DNA of 64,000 nucleotides from Luedemannella flava (GCF_039528515.1 NZ_BAAALT010000127.1:1-64000); one strand, 5' to 3'. Numbered from the stretch's first letter, positions 42,980 to 52,114 are shown. The notes: generated from the sequence alone by a model not told the origin. Numbers and translations are program-made.

Positions 42980-43834
42980 ATGACGACGACAACCCTGTCG
43001 AAGCCGGCGACCACGGTCGCCGCCAACATCACCCATGACGTGGTACGCCCGCCGGCGCGCCGCCGGCTCGGACTCGGGCGACCCATCCCGTACGGGCGGA
43101 TCCTCGGTCCGCTGGCCGTGACCGCCGTGTGGTGGGTGGCCTCGGCCACCGGCGCGCTGGACCCGCGCATCCTGCCGGCACCGGCGGACGTGTTCACCAG
43201 CGCCGTGAACCTCACCGGGAACGGCACGCTGGTCGACAGCGTCCTGGTCTCGCTGCTGCGCGCCGGCCAGGGCTTCGCGATCGGCGCGCTGACCGGCATC
43301 GTGCTGGCGCTCATCGCGGGACTCAACCGGGTCGGTGAGGCGTTCGTCGACGGCTGGATGCAGGTGCAGCGGGCGGTGCCGACGCTCGGTCTCATCCCGC
43401 TGGTCATCCTGTGGCTCGGGATCGGCGAGCTGTTCAAGGTCGTGATCATCGCGGTCGTGGTGGCGGTGATCATGTACATCCAGACGTACGCGGGCCTGAC
43501 CAGCATCGACAGCCGCTACGTCGAGCTGGCCGAGACGGTCAGCCTGAGCCGCTGGGACTACATCCGGCTCGTCGTGCTCCCGGGCGCGCTGCCGGGCGTG
43601 TTCGTCGGCCTGCGCCTCGCGGTCACCAGCTCCTGGCTCGGCCTCGTCGTCCTGGAGCAGATCAACGCGACGAGCGGCATCGGCTACCTCATGTTCCAGG
43701 CCCAGCAGTACGCCCAGACCGACGTGGTGGTGCTCGGCCTGGTCATCTACGGCGTCTTCGGCTTCGCCTCCGACGCCGCCCTGCGCGTACTCGAAAGGAA
43801 GGTGCTGTCGTGGCGACGCACGTTGAGCGGCTGA
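42980..43834 (+). CDS. Sulfonate-type ABC transporter permease
   Basis: A 284-residue SsuC/TauC-like permease with six helices and the cytosolic EAA-type loop (YVELAETVSLSRWDYIRLVVLPGALPG) near residues 175-200 that contacts the ATPase. Starts 3 nt after the binding-protein stop. Its last 25 bp overlap the start of the ATPase gene. Confidence 0.92.
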   Translation: MTTTTLSKPATTVAANITHDVVRPPARRRLGLGRPIPYGRILGPLAVTAVWWVASATGALDPRILPAPADVFTSAVNLTGNGTLVDSVLVSLLRAGQGFAIGALTGIVLALIAGLNRVGEAFVDGWMQVQRAVPTLGLIPLVILWLGIGELFKVVIIAVVVAVIMYIQTYAGLTSIDSRYVELAETVSLSRWDYIRLVVLPGALPGVFVGLRLAVTSSWLGLVVLEQINATSGIGYLMFQAQQYAQTDVVVLGLVIYGVFGFASDAALRVLERKVLSWRRTLSG

Positions 43835-44550
43835 CCCGGCCCGCGGTGCGGGTCCACGAGCTGACCCGCCGGTTCGGCGACACGGTCGTGCTGGACAACC
43901 TGGACCTGGAGATCGCGCCCGGCGAGTTCGTGGCGCTGCTGGGTCGCAGCGGCTCCGGCAAGAGCACGCTGCTGCGCGCCCTCGCCGGCCTCGACCAGGG
44001 CACCGCGGCGACCGGCGAGGGCACGATCGACGTGCCGGAGGCGGTTTCCACCGTGTTCCAGGACTCCCGGCTGCTGCCGTGGCAGCGGGTCCTGCGCAAC
44101 GTCCTGCTCGGGTTGTCCGGGTCGAAGGCCCGCGAGAAGGGCCTGGAGATCCTCGCCGAGGTGGGCCTGCCGGGGCGCGAGTCGGCCTGGCCGGCCGAGC
44201 TGTCCGGCGGCGAGCAGCAGCGGGTCGCGCTGGCCCGGTCGCTGGTGCGCGAGCCCGAACTGCTGCTGGCCGACGAGCCGTTCGGCGCGCTGGACGCGCT
44301 GACCCGCATCCGCATGCACGCCCTGCTGCAGGAGCTGTGCGAACGGCACGGGCCGGCCGTCCTGCTCGTCACGCACGACGTCGACGAGGCGATCGTGCTC
44401 GCCGACCGGGTCGTCGTGCTCGACGCGGGCCGCATCGCCGTCAACCAGACCATCGACCTGCCGAAGCCGCGCTCGCATCGCGACCCGAGGTTCCTGGAGT
44501 ACCGCTACCAGCTGCTCGGCGCGCTGGGAGTCAAGGAGGAAGTGGCATGA
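43810..44550 (+). CDS. Sulfonate-type ABC transporter ATPase
   Basis: A 246-residue SsuB-like ATPase. Walker A GRSGSGKST near residue 44, the Q-loop VFQDSRLLPW typical of sulfonate/nitrate importers near 83, signature LSGGEQQRVALARS near 132, and Walker B LLLADEPFGALD. GTG 43810, preceded by AAGGAAGG, is chosen and overlaps the permease by 25 bp. Overlaps the monooxygenase start by ATGA. Confidence 0.92.
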   Translation: MATHVERLTRPAVRVHELTRRFGDTVVLDNLDLEIAPGEFVALLGRSGSGKSTLLRALAGLDQGTAATGEGTIDVPEAVSTVFQDSRLLPWQRVLRNVLLGLSGSKAREKGLEILAEVGLPGRESAWPAELSGGEQQRVALARSLVREPELLLADEPFGALDALTRIRMHALLQELCERHGPAVLLVTHDVDEAIVLADRVVVLDAGRIAVNQTIDLPKPRSHRDPRFLEYRYQLLGALGVKEEVA

Positions 44551-45887
44551 CCGCCCATAGGAAGCTGCATCTCAACGCGTTCATCATGGAGAGCGGGCAT
44601 CACGAGGGGGCGTGGCGGCTGCCCGGGAGCGACCCGCACGCCACCGTCGACGTGGCCCACTTCCAGAACCTGGCCCGCATCGCGGAGCGCGGCAAGCTGG
44701 ACTCGCTGTTCCTGGCGGACAGCCCGTCGCTGTGGGGCTCCGTCGGCCGGCGGCCCGCCGCCGTCCTGGAGCCCACGATCCTGCTGACCGCGCTCGCCAC
44801 GGTCACCGAGCACATCGGCCTGATCGCGACCATGTCCACGACGTACAACGAGCCTTTCAACCTGGCGCGGCGATTCGCGTCGCTGGACCACGTGAGCCGC
44901 GGCCGGGCCGGCTGGAACATCGTCACGACCGCCGACCTCGCCGCGGCGCGCAACTTCAACCTGGAGGTGCTGCCCAACCACAGCGACCGGTACGCCCGGG
45001 CCGCCGAGTTCGTCGACGTGGCGCTGAAGCTGTGGGACGGCTGGGATGAGGACGCGATCGTCGGCGACAAGGAACACGGCGTGTGGGCCTCCGACGACCG
45101 GGTGCACGCCGCCGACCACGTCGGCGAGCACTTCCGGGTCGCCGGGCCGCTGAACGTGTCGCGGTCGCCGCAGGGCCGGCCGCTGCTGGTCCAGGCCGGC
45201 TCGTCGGAGGACGGCAAGGACTTCGCGGCCCGCTACGCCGAGGCGGTGTTCACCGCCCAGCAGACGCTCGCCGACCTGCAGGCGTTCTACGCCGACGTGA
45301 AGGCGCGGGCGGTCGGTTTCGGCCGCGACCCGGACACCATCAAGATCCTGCCCGGGATCGTGCCGGCGATCGGCTCGACCGAGGCGGAGGCGAAGGAGCT
45401 GGAGGCCGAGCTGGATCGCCTGATCAACCCGGTGTACGCGGTCCGGCAGCTCGAGGAGGCGCTGCGGCTGAGGCCCGGCGACCTGGCGCTGGACCGGCCG
45501 CTGCCGGCCGACCTGCCGACCGAGGACGAGATCGAGGGCGCGAAGAGCCGGTACACGCTGATCGTGGAGCTGGCCCGGCGGGAGAACCTCACGGTGCGTC
45601 AGCTCATCGGCCGGCTCGGCGGCGGGCGCGGGCACTGGACCTTCGCGGGCACGCCGGAGCAGGTCGCCGACGTGATCCAGCACCGGTTCTCCAACGGGGC
45701 GGCCGACGGGTTCAACATCATGGCGCCGGTACTGCCGCGGGGTCTTGAGGACTTCGTCGACCACGTCGTGCCGATCCTGCAGCGGCGCGGCCTGTTCCGC
45801 ACCGAGTACGAGGGCGCCAACCTGCGCGACAACTACGGGCTGGCACCCGTGCGCAGCCAGCGGCTCCTGCAGGGCGCCGCGTCCTGA
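44547..45887 (+). CDS. FMN-dependent monooxygenase of the NtaA/SnaA/DszA family
   Basis: A 446-residue luciferase-like flavin monooxygenase. HLNAFIMESGHHEGAWR at the N-terminus, DSLFLADSP near residue 50, ATMSTTYNEPFNLARRFASLDHVSRGRAGWNIVTT near 95-130, and the YWVQAG-like LLVQAGSSEDGKDFAAR near 215 are family landmarks. Such enzymes use reduced FMN from a separate reductase to oxidise sulfones, sulfonates or chelates. Coupled to the sulfonate importer, it likely releases sulfite from the imported compound. No reductase gene is adjacent. Confidence 0.91.
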   Translation: MTAHRKLHLNAFIMESGHHEGAWRLPGSDPHATVDVAHFQNLARIAERGKLDSLFLADSPSLWGSVGRRPAAVLEPTILLTALATVTEHIGLIATMSTTYNEPFNLARRFASLDHVSRGRAGWNIVTTADLAAARNFNLEVLPNHSDRYARAAEFVDVALKLWDGWDEDAIVGDKEHGVWASDDRVHAADHVGEHFRVAGPLNVSRSPQGRPLLVQAGSSEDGKDFAARYAEAVFTAQQTLADLQAFYADVKARAVGFGRDPDTIKILPGIVPAIGSTEAEAKELEAELDRLINPVYAVRQLEEALRLRPGDLALDRPLPADLPTEDEIEGAKSRYTLIVELARRENLTVRQLIGRLGGGRGHWTFAGTPEQVADVIQHRFSNGAADGFNIMAPVLPRGLEDFVDHVVPILQRRGLFRTEYEGANLRDNYGLAPVRSQRLLQGAAS

Positions 45888-45893
45888 CCGCGC

Positions 45894-45932
45894 CCGGCGC
45901 GACTGTCCCAGGATGCGGGGCAGTCGCGCCGG
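45894..45932. terminator. Terminator of the sulfur operon
   Basis: CCGGCGCGACTG (45894-45905) pairs perfectly with CAGTCGCGCCGG (45921-45932); the inner TCCC/GGGG extends the stem. It starts 7 nt after the monooxygenase stop. Confidence 0.78.
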
Positions 45933-45951
45933 CGTCCCTTAGCATCCAGAA

Positions 45952-47562
45952 GTGTCGCCCGCGTTCACCCGCCGTCAACTGTTGCGTCTCGGCGGATCCA
46001 CGCTGGTCGTAGCCGGGGCCGCCGGTTACGGGGTGGCTGCTTACACCGCCAATGTCGTGCGCGCCGATCTGGTTGTCTACGGGGCCACGGCGGCCGGCAT
46101 CGTCGCCGCCGTGCAGATGCGCCGGATGGGGTGCACCGCGGTCATTCTTGAACCGGGCTGCCACATCGGCGGGATGACGACCGGGGGTCTCGGCTTCACG
46201 GACCGGGGCACCGCTGCCGCGATCGGCGGCATCGCCGGGGAGTTCTATCGGCGGGTACACGCCAAGTGCCACGGCAACACCCTCACGTCGGACTCGCCAA
46301 CGCGGCTCGCCTTCGAGCCACACGTGGCCGCCGAGGTCTTCGACGACCTGCTCGCCGAGCACGGGATTGCGGTCTACCTCGGAGCGCGGCTGGTCGCGGT
46401 GACCACAGTGGGCAACCGGATCACGGCGCTCACCGTCCACGACGAGCGGACCTTCGCCGGCTCGATGTTCCTCGACGCCACGTACGAAGGCGACCTGATG
46501 GCGAGCGCCGGCGTGGCCCACACCTTCGGTCGCGAGGCCAACAGCGTGTACGGCGAGACGGTCAACGGGGTGCAGCTGTCCACCGCACACCAGTTCAGCC
46601 TGTCCGTCGATCCGTACGTGGTGCCCGGTAGCCCGCGCAGCGGAATCCTGCCGGGCATCTCCCGGACCCCGGTCGCGCCGGCCGGCACCGGCGACGGGCG
46701 CACCCAGGCCTACAACTTCCGCATGTGCCTGACCAGGGCGGCCGACCGGATCCGGTTCCCCCGGCCCGCCGGCTACGATCCGGCCGACTACGAGATCGTG
46801 TACCGCTACGTGCAGGCCGGCTACCGTGGGCCGTTCTTCTCAGCCCGTGGCGTCGGCAACGGCAAGACGGACTCCAACAACAACGGCGCGTTCTCCACGG
46901 ACTTCATCGGCGCGAACTACGACTACCCGACCGCCAGCCACACCCTACGGCGGACCATCACCGACGACCACCGCTCCTACCAGCAGGGCCTCCTGTGGTT
47001 CCTCGCCAACGACCCCCGGCTGCCGGCGTCGGTCCGCGCCAGCACCGCCGCCTGGGGCCTCGCGGCCGACGAGTTCACCGCCACCGGAGGCTGGCCACCC
47101 CAGTTGTACGTGCGGGAGTCGCGCCGGATGCTCTCCGCGTACGTGATGACCGAGTGGGACTGTCGGGGTCGGGTGCGGGCCCCCGACTCGATCGGGCTTG
47201 CCAGCTACACCATCGACTCGCACAACTGCCAGCGGACCGTGATCGACGGATCGGTCCGCAACGAGGGCGACGTGCAGGTCAAAACGCCCGGCCCGTACCC
47301 GGTCAGTTACCGCTCGATCGTTCCCTTCGAGGCGCAGTGCGCCAACCTCCTCGTTCCGGTCTGCCTGTCGGCCAGCCACGTCGCGTACGGCTCGCTGCGG
47401 ATGGAGCCCGTCTTCATGCTCCTTGCCCAGTCCGCCGCGACCGCCGCCAAGCTGGCCCTCGACAGCGGTGTCCCCGTGCAGCGCGTCGACATCGCGGCCC
47501 TGCAGACCCGGCTCAGTCAGGGCGGCCAGCACCTGCAGTGGCCCCTGGCGCCGGCACCGTAG
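45952..47562 (+). CDS. FAD-dependent oxidoreductase (PF12831-type), exported
   Basis: A 536-residue flavoprotein. The N-terminus RRQLLRLGGSTLVVAGAAG is a twin-arginine-like signal. The dinucleotide fold follows: ADLVVYGATAAGIVAAVQMRRMG with a relaxed Gly pattern, ILEPGCHIGGMTTGGLGFTD near residue 65, and SMFLDATYEGDLMASAG near 180. PF12831-type proteins act on varied, often sugar-related, substrates; no specific reaction can be assigned. GTG 45952 lies 6 nt after a TAGCAT -10. Its last 50 bp overlap the convergent xanthine-dehydrogenase-like gene. Confidence 0.85.
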   Translation: MSPAFTRRQLLRLGGSTLVVAGAAGYGVAAYTANVVRADLVVYGATAAGIVAAVQMRRMGCTAVILEPGCHIGGMTTGGLGFTDRGTAAAIGGIAGEFYRRVHAKCHGNTLTSDSPTRLAFEPHVAAEVFDDLLAEHGIAVYLGARLVAVTTVGNRITALTVHDERTFAGSMFLDATYEGDLMASAGVAHTFGREANSVYGETVNGVQLSTAHQFSLSVDPYVVPGSPRSGILPGISRTPVAPAGTGDGRTQAYNFRMCLTRAADRIRFPRPAGYDPADYEIVYRYVQAGYRGPFFSARGVGNGKTDSNNNGAFSTDFIGANYDYPTASHTLRRTITDDHRSYQQGLLWFLANDPRLPASVRASTAAWGLAADEFTATGGWPPQLYVRESRRMLSAYVMTEWDCRGRVRAPDSIGLASYTIDSHNCQRTVIDGSVRNEGDVQVKTPGPYPVSYRSIVPFEAQCANLLVPVCLSASHVAYGSLRMEPVFMLLAQSAATAAKLALDSGVPVQRVDIAALQTRLSQGGQHLQWPLAPAP

Positions 47563-50101
47563 CCGTCACCGCCCGCAGGGCGAGCCACACCCGGTCGCGG
47601 GACAGCGGGAGGCTCGTCAGCCGGACGCCGGTCGCGTCGCGGACGGCGTTGGCCAGGGCGGGGGCGACCGGGTTGAACGGGCTCTCGCTCATCGACTTCG
47701 CGCCCATCGGCCCGCACGGGTCGTCCGTGTCCGCGAACACCACCTCGGTGCGCGGGACGTCGGCGTACGTGGGCAGGTGGTACTGCCGGAACGCCGCCGT
47801 GGTCACCCGGCCGTGGTCGTCGACGCGTACCTCCTCGAACATCGCGGTGCCGAGCGCCTGGGCGACGCCGCCCTCCACCTGCCCCCGGCACTGCGCCGGG
47901 TTCATGACCGTGCCGGCGTCGGCGGCGTGCACGCTGTCCAGGATCCGGATCTCCCCGGTGTCGGGGGAGACGGCCACACAGAAGTACTGCGCGTTGAAGG
48001 CGACCGACCGGGGCGACCCGGCCCAGTGCCCGTGCCCCACGAACGGCCCCTCGCCGGACTCCACCCGGGCCAGCAGGTCCTCGCACGCGAGCAGCACGGC
48101 GCGACCGGCGACGACGGTGCCCGTCGAGGCGAACGCGCCCGTGTCGTGCCCGACGAGATCCGTGTCCGACTGCCGGACGCTGATCAACGAGGGCGACACC
48201 CCGAGCGCCGTCGCCGCGATCTGGACGTGCACGGTCGTGCTGCCGTTGCCGAACTCGGCCGAGCCGACCGAGAGTTCGTAGCCGCCGGACGGAAGGAGCG
48301 CGATGCGCGCGTCCGCGAAGTGCCCGCCCGGCGGCCCGGTCGCGATCATCGACAGCGCCATGCCGCGCCCGACCGGCCACCCGTCCGGCGCCGCGACCGG
48401 GCGCGCGTACGCCGACCGGACCGCGGACAGGCACTGGTCGAGCCCGTAGGAGCCCAGCGTCAGGTCGTCGACCTCGTCGGGCGGGCCGAGCGCGTCGCCC
48501 GGCCGGATGATGTTGCGTTCGCGCAGCGTCACCGGGTCCATGCCCAGCAGCCGGGCCACCTCGTCGAGCGCCGACTCAACGGCGAAGATGACCTGTCCGA
48601 GCCCGTACCCCCGGAAAGCTCCTGACGGCACCGTGTTGGTGTAGACGGCGAACCCGTCGACGGTGACGTTGGGGCAGTGGTAGACGGCGAGCGACTCGTG
48701 GCAGGCGTGGCCGAGGACGGACGGCCCGTGGTTGCCGTAGGCGCCGGTGTTGGACACGACGCGCAGCTTGAGCGCGGTGAGCGTGCCGTCGCGGCTGGCG
48801 CCGACGGCCACCCGCACGGTGAACGGGTGGCGCACCGTGGCGGCCGTGAACTGTTCGGCGCGGGTGTACTCGAGCTTCACGGGACGACCCAACCGCAGCA
48901 CGGCCAGGGCGACGAGGTCCTCGACGAGCATCTCCTGCTTGCCGCCGAACCCGCCGCCGACCCGGCCGGCGACGACGCGGACCTGGGACAGGGGCAGGTC
49001 GAACAGGGCGCACAGGGCGCGGCGGGTGAGGAACGGGGTCTGCGTGCTCGACCGCATGACGAGGCGCCCGTCGTCGTCGAGCCAGGCGAGGGCGCCGTGC
49101 GTCTCCAGCGCGGCGTGCTGGGCCCGGGGCGTGTGGAACGTCCCCTCGTAGACCACGTCCGCGGCGTCGAGCGCCGCGTCGGCGTCCCCGTGACGCTGGT
49201 GCAGCTCGCCGATGACGTTCGTGCCGGCGTGCACCTTCGGGGCGCCCGGGCGCATCGCCTCCTCGGGGTCGAACACGGCCGGCAGCACCCGGTAGCGCAC
49301 GTCGACCGCGCGGCACCCGGCCTCGGCGGCGGCCTCGGTCTCGGCGACGACCGCCGCGACCCGCTGCCCGACGAAGCGGACCACGTCGTCGAGGACCCGG
49401 GTATCGTCGGGATCCTCCTCGGGGTGCTCGTGGCGGGCAGTGGAGAACAGGGTCGTCGGCGCGTCCTCGTGCGTGAACACGGCCACCACGCCAGGAATGG
49501 CCAGCGCGGCCGTCGCGTCGATCGACACGATCCGGGCGTGCGGGTGCGGCGAGCGCAGCACCTTCATGTGCAGCAGGCCGGGCACGTCCACGTCGAAGGT
49601 GTAGCGGGCCGCGCCGGTGACGATGTCGGGCCCGGCCGGCGCGCCCAGGTCGGTGCCGACGGTCCCGTCGCCGACGGCGCGGCCGACCCCGCACATCGCG
49701 TTGTCGATCGAGCGGTAGCCCGTGCACCGGCACAGGTTCCCCTTCAGCGCCCGGGGCAGGTCGGCGTCCCTGTCGAGCGCGGCGGCGGTCATCACGTAGC
49801 CGGCCGTGCAGAACCCGCACTGGAACCCCTGCGCGGCCAGGAAACGTTGCTGCGCCGGGTGCAACCCCTCGGCGTCCGCGAGCCCTTCGACCGTGGTGAC
49901 GGACCGGCCCGCGGCCCGCACCGCCGGATACACACAACTGTGTACGGGCATCCCGTCGACATGGACGGTGCACGCCCCGCAGTCGCCGGCGTCGCAGCCC
50001 TTCTTGACGCCGAACAGGCCCTGCTCCCGCAGGTAGGTCCGCAGGCACTGACCCGGACGGGGCTTTTCGTCGTGTGGTTCGCCGTTGACCCGGATAGTCA
50101 T
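47513..50101 (-). CDS. Xanthine-dehydrogenase-like fusion: [2Fe-2S] plus molybdopterin subunit
   Basis: An 862-residue molybdo-hydroxylase. Residues 1-155 carry two [2Fe-2S] clusters: CDAGDCGACTVH plus a distal Cys, then QCGFCTAGYVM and CRCTGY. Residues about 165-850 form the molybdenum-cofactor subunit, with VGQRVAAVVAET, GRVGGGFGGKQE near 400, and YTNTVPSGAFRGYG. The catalytic-Glu region reads MGAKSMSES where most xanthine dehydrogenases have GVGEPP, so the substrate may differ. The iron-sulfur and Mo subunits are fused; the FAD subunit is encoded upstream with an ATGA overlap. Purine or N-heterocycle hydroxylation is likely. Confidence 0.9.
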   Translation of the reverse strand: MTIRVNGEPHDEKPRPGQCLRTYLREQGLFGVKKGCDAGDCGACTVHVDGMPVHSCVYPAVRAAGRSVTTVEGLADAEGLHPAQQRFLAAQGFQCGFCTAGYVMTAAALDRDADLPRALKGNLCRCTGYRSIDNAMCGVGRAVGDGTVGTDLGAPAGPDIVTGAARYTFDVDVPGLLHMKVLRSPHPHARIVSIDATAALAIPGVVAVFTHEDAPTTLFSTARHEHPEEDPDDTRVLDDVVRFVGQRVAAVVAETEAAAEAGCRAVDVRYRVLPAVFDPEEAMRPGAPKVHAGTNVIGELHQRHGDADAALDAADVVYEGTFHTPRAQHAALETHGALAWLDDDGRLVMRSSTQTPFLTRRALCALFDLPLSQVRVVAGRVGGGFGGKQEMLVEDLVALAVLRLGRPVKLEYTRAEQFTAATVRHPFTVRVAVGASRDGTLTALKLRVVSNTGAYGNHGPSVLGHACHESLAVYHCPNVTVDGFAVYTNTVPSGAFRGYGLGQVIFAVESALDEVARLLGMDPVTLRERNIIRPGDALGPPDEVDDLTLGSYGLDQCLSAVRSAYARPVAAPDGWPVGRGMALSMIATGPPGGHFADARIALLPSGGYELSVGSAEFGNGSTTVHVQIAATALGVSPSLISVRQSDTDLVGHDTGAFASTGTVVAGRAVLLACEDLLARVESGEGPFVGHGHWAGSPRSVAFNAQYFCVAVSPDTGEIRILDSVHAADAGTVMNPAQCRGQVEGGVAQALGTAMFEEVRVDDHGRVTTAAFRQYHLPTYADVPRTEVVFADTDDPCGPMGAKSMSESPFNPVAPALANAVRDATGVRLTSLPLSRDRVWLALRAVTATVPAPGATAGAGRPD

Positions 50102-50904
50102 GCCAGCTCCCGCCGGATCTCCTCGGCGAACAGCAGCGTGAGGTGGCGGCGCCATTCCGGCAGCCCGTGCACGTCGTCGACGTACGCGTCATCGGGGATG
50201 GTCGCGGTGATCGCGGCCCGCAGCATCGCCGCGTCCGGGATCGTGGGGAAGCTGAGCCGGACGGGGCGCACGGTCGAGGCGGTCACCGTGAGAACCAGGG
50301 CGCCGGACGGGTCGCGGCGGCCGATGAGCAGCGCGGCCGAGCGGCCGTGGGTGTTCAACGAGCCCTGCCGGAACGCCGTCGTGCCGCCGAGGGCGGTGCC
50401 CGGGAGCGTGACCGACCGGAGCAGGTCGCCGGGGGCGAGGGCGATCGTGCCGGCGCCCGTGACCAGCTCGGTGACCGGCATGAGGCGGGTCCGCCCGTCG
50501 ACCGTGAGGACGGTGCAGACGCCGTCCAGGGCGGCGGTCAGCGAGATCATCGGGCCGGCGGGCAGGGCGTTGCACAGGTTCCCGCCGACGGTGGCGACAT
50601 TCCAGATCTTGAAAGAGGCGAGGAACGCGTGGCAGCACTGTTGGATCAACGGTTGCAGCGCGGGCCACCGCACCGGCGGCTCGAACCCGAACAGCTCCGC
50701 GACGGTGCAGGTGGCCGCGATCTCCAGCCCGTTGTCGGTCGCCGTGAGCGGCGCCCAGTTGAAGCTCGCGAGGTCCAGCAGCCGGGTGACCCCGGGCTGC
50801 GGCTCCGAGAACAGGTACGTCCCGCCGGCCAGCCACGCGTCGCCGGGCCGCCACCGGTCCAGCGCGGCCGCATCGCGCACCTCCGCCACGGTGTTGAGAT
50901 CCAC
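50098..50904 (-). CDS. FAD-binding subunit of molybdo-hydroxylase
   Basis: A 268-residue FAD-PCMH-type subunit that passes electrons from the [2Fe-2S] clusters to NAD or another acceptor. LAGGTYLFSEP near residue 26 and IWNVATVGGNLCNALPAGPM near 98-118 are the flavin-binding landmarks. A CO-dehydrogenase-type C-terminal domain is present. ATG 50904 follows a GGGGAGG ribosome site. Overlaps the fused subunit by ATGA, so both are made in one operon. Two mirrored operator-like sites lie just upstream. Confidence 0.9.
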   Translation of the reverse strand: MDLNTVAEVRDAAALDRWRPGDAWLAGGTYLFSEPQPGVTRLLDLASFNWAPLTATDNGLEIAATCTVAELFGFEPPVRWPALQPLIQQCCHAFLASFKIWNVATVGGNLCNALPAGPMISLTAALDGVCTVLTVDGRTRLMPVTELVTGAGTIALAPGDLLRSVTLPGTALGGTTAFRQGSLNTHGRSAALLIGRRDPSGALVLTVTASTVRPVRLSFPTIPDAAMLRAAITATIPDDAYVDDVHGLPEWRRHLTLLFAEEIRRELA

Positions 50905-50917
50905 GACCGCCTCCCCG

Positions 50918-50970
50918 ACACGTCACGGTGACCTGTGAAGATCGAACCGCACCAGATCACCGTGACGTGT
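50918..50970. promoter_or_regulatory. Paired operator-like sites upstream of the molybdo-hydroxylase operon
   Basis: ACACGTCACGGTGA (50918-50931) and its exact complement TCACCGTGACGTGT (50957-50970) are 25 nt apart. Each half itself contains the small palindrome TCAC-N-GTGA. Two copies in mirror orientation, 39 bp centre to centre, suggest cooperative binding of a dimeric regulator. No regulator gene is adjacent. Confidence 0.6.
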
Positions 50971-51074
50971 TACCGGCGGATACCGCAAGCGTTACCGATG
51001 GCCCGTTGTCCCGCTTGTCCCTCCGTGCTGTCATGACGGCATGTTCGTGCCACGTTCCTGGGCCTGACCCGGTG

Positions 51075-51503
51075 TCAGTGCGTGGCGATGCAGTCGTCGA
51101 GCTTCGTGAACGAGCTGCCCCAGCCCTGCCGGGTCATCTCGGCCACCTCGTCGGTGAACGGGCCCTGGCGGACCACGAGGCGGGTCTTGCCGCCCTCGTC
51201 GTGGAACTCGAGACGGAGGCTCATCGTCGTGCCGTCCGGGGCGGTGGCGTAGCCGTCGAGCAGCTCGTGGGGCACCACCTCGTGGTAGGTGGCCTCGATG
51301 GTCACGGCCTGGGTCGGTTCCGCGTCATTGACCATGGTGTAGCGCTGATGGCCACCGGGGCGCACGTCCATGTCGATGCTGTCGCGGGGCACCGACCAGC
51401 CGACCGGGCCGAACCACCGGGCCAGCTGGTCCGGGTCGGCGAAGGCGCGGTACACCAGCTCGCGCGGCGCGTCGAAGATCCGGTTGATGATGAGCTCGGT
51501 CAT
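51075..51503 (-). CDS. SRPBCC/AHSA1-domain protein
   Basis: A 142-residue START-like lipid/hydrophobe-binding domain. INRIFDAPRELVYRAFADPDQLARWFGP at the N-terminus is the AHSA1 hallmark, and the C-terminal GWGSSFTKLDDCI helix closes the cavity. Overlaps the ArsR gene stop by ATGA. The ArsR-SRPBCC pair is widespread in actinobacteria; the ligand is unknown. Confidence 0.92.
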   Translation of the reverse strand: MTELIINRIFDAPRELVYRAFADPDQLARWFGPVGWSVPRDSIDMDVRPGGHQRYTMVNDAEPTQAVTIEATYHEVVPHELLDGYATAPDGTTMSLRLEFHDEGGKTRLVVRQGPFTDEVAEMTRQGWGSSFTKLDDCIATH

Positions 51504-51835
51504 GACGATGGTCCTTCCTGGAGGCGTTTGAGGTGGGCGTCGAGCCGGGTGAGGTTGACGTCCCAGAAGTGCCGGTAGCGCTCCATCCACTCGGTCGCCT
51601 CGCGCAGCGGCCCGGGCTCCAGCCGGTTCGAGCGCCACTGCGCCGACCGGCTGCGCGAGATGAGCCCGGCGTGTTCGAGCACCTTCAGGTGCCGGGAGAT
51701 GGCGGGCAGGCTGATCGAGAACGGCTCGGCCAGCTCCGAGACGGTCGCCTCGCCGTCGGCCAGCCGGGCGAGGATCGCCCGCCGCGTCGGGTCCGCGAGC
51801 GCCGCGAAGATCGTGCTGAGCCGGTCCTCGGTCAT
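51500..51835 (-). CDS. ArsR-family transcriptional regulator
   Basis: A 111-residue winged helix. FAALADPTRRAILARLADGEATVSELAEPFSIS and LPAISRHLKVLEHAGLISR match ArsR; metal-binding cysteines are absent, so it is a non-metal type. It probably represses itself through the palindrome at 51850-51863. Confidence 0.94.
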   Translation of the reverse strand: MTEDRLSTIFAALADPTRRAILARLADGEATVSELAEPFSISLPAISRHLKVLEHAGLISRSRSAQWRSNRLEPGPLREATEWMERYRHFWDVNLTRLDAHLKRLQEGPSS

Positions 51836-51849
51836 GCTGTTTAACCACC

Positions 51850-51872
51850 TCGTTAATTAACGAACTCGTTAA
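51850..51872. promoter_or_regulatory. ArsR operator candidate
   Basis: TCGTTAATTAACGA (51850-51863) is a perfect 14-bp palindrome 15 nt before the ArsR start. Its half-site CTCGTTAA is repeated at 51865-51872. AT-rich in a GC-rich setting and correctly placed for autorepression. Confidence 0.65.
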
Positions 51873-51916
51873 CCATAGGCTCCGCACCGGGCCCTGTCAA
51901 CCTGCTCGGACATCGC

Positions 51917-52014
51917 TCAGCGGTCCGCTGCCGTCGCGGCCTGCTGACGGGCCAGCAGGCGGGACACGGCCTCGCGGGCATGGGTCGGGCCAGGTGGTAG
52001 CCCTGTCCGGGGCG
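51917..52014 (-). pseudogene. Tail of an EAL-domain (c-di-GMP phosphodiesterase) gene
   Basis: Minus-strand codons at 52008-51973 read GQGYHLARPMPA, the near-C-terminal signature of EAL domains. One base later, in the next frame, EAVSRLLARQQAATAADR and a stop continue as a plausible C-terminal tail. No other part of an EAL protein is nearby. I infer a frameshifted remnant of about 30 codons. A chance match is possible, because the fragment is short. Confidence 0.5.
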
Positions 52015-52114
52015 GTCGCGGTCGCCATGTCGTGTCGAAAGTGGAGCGTGCGGCAGCCGGCAGCGGTTTCGGTCGGGCGGTATGTGTCGCGGTCGTGCGG
52101 CCACGGTCCTCGGC

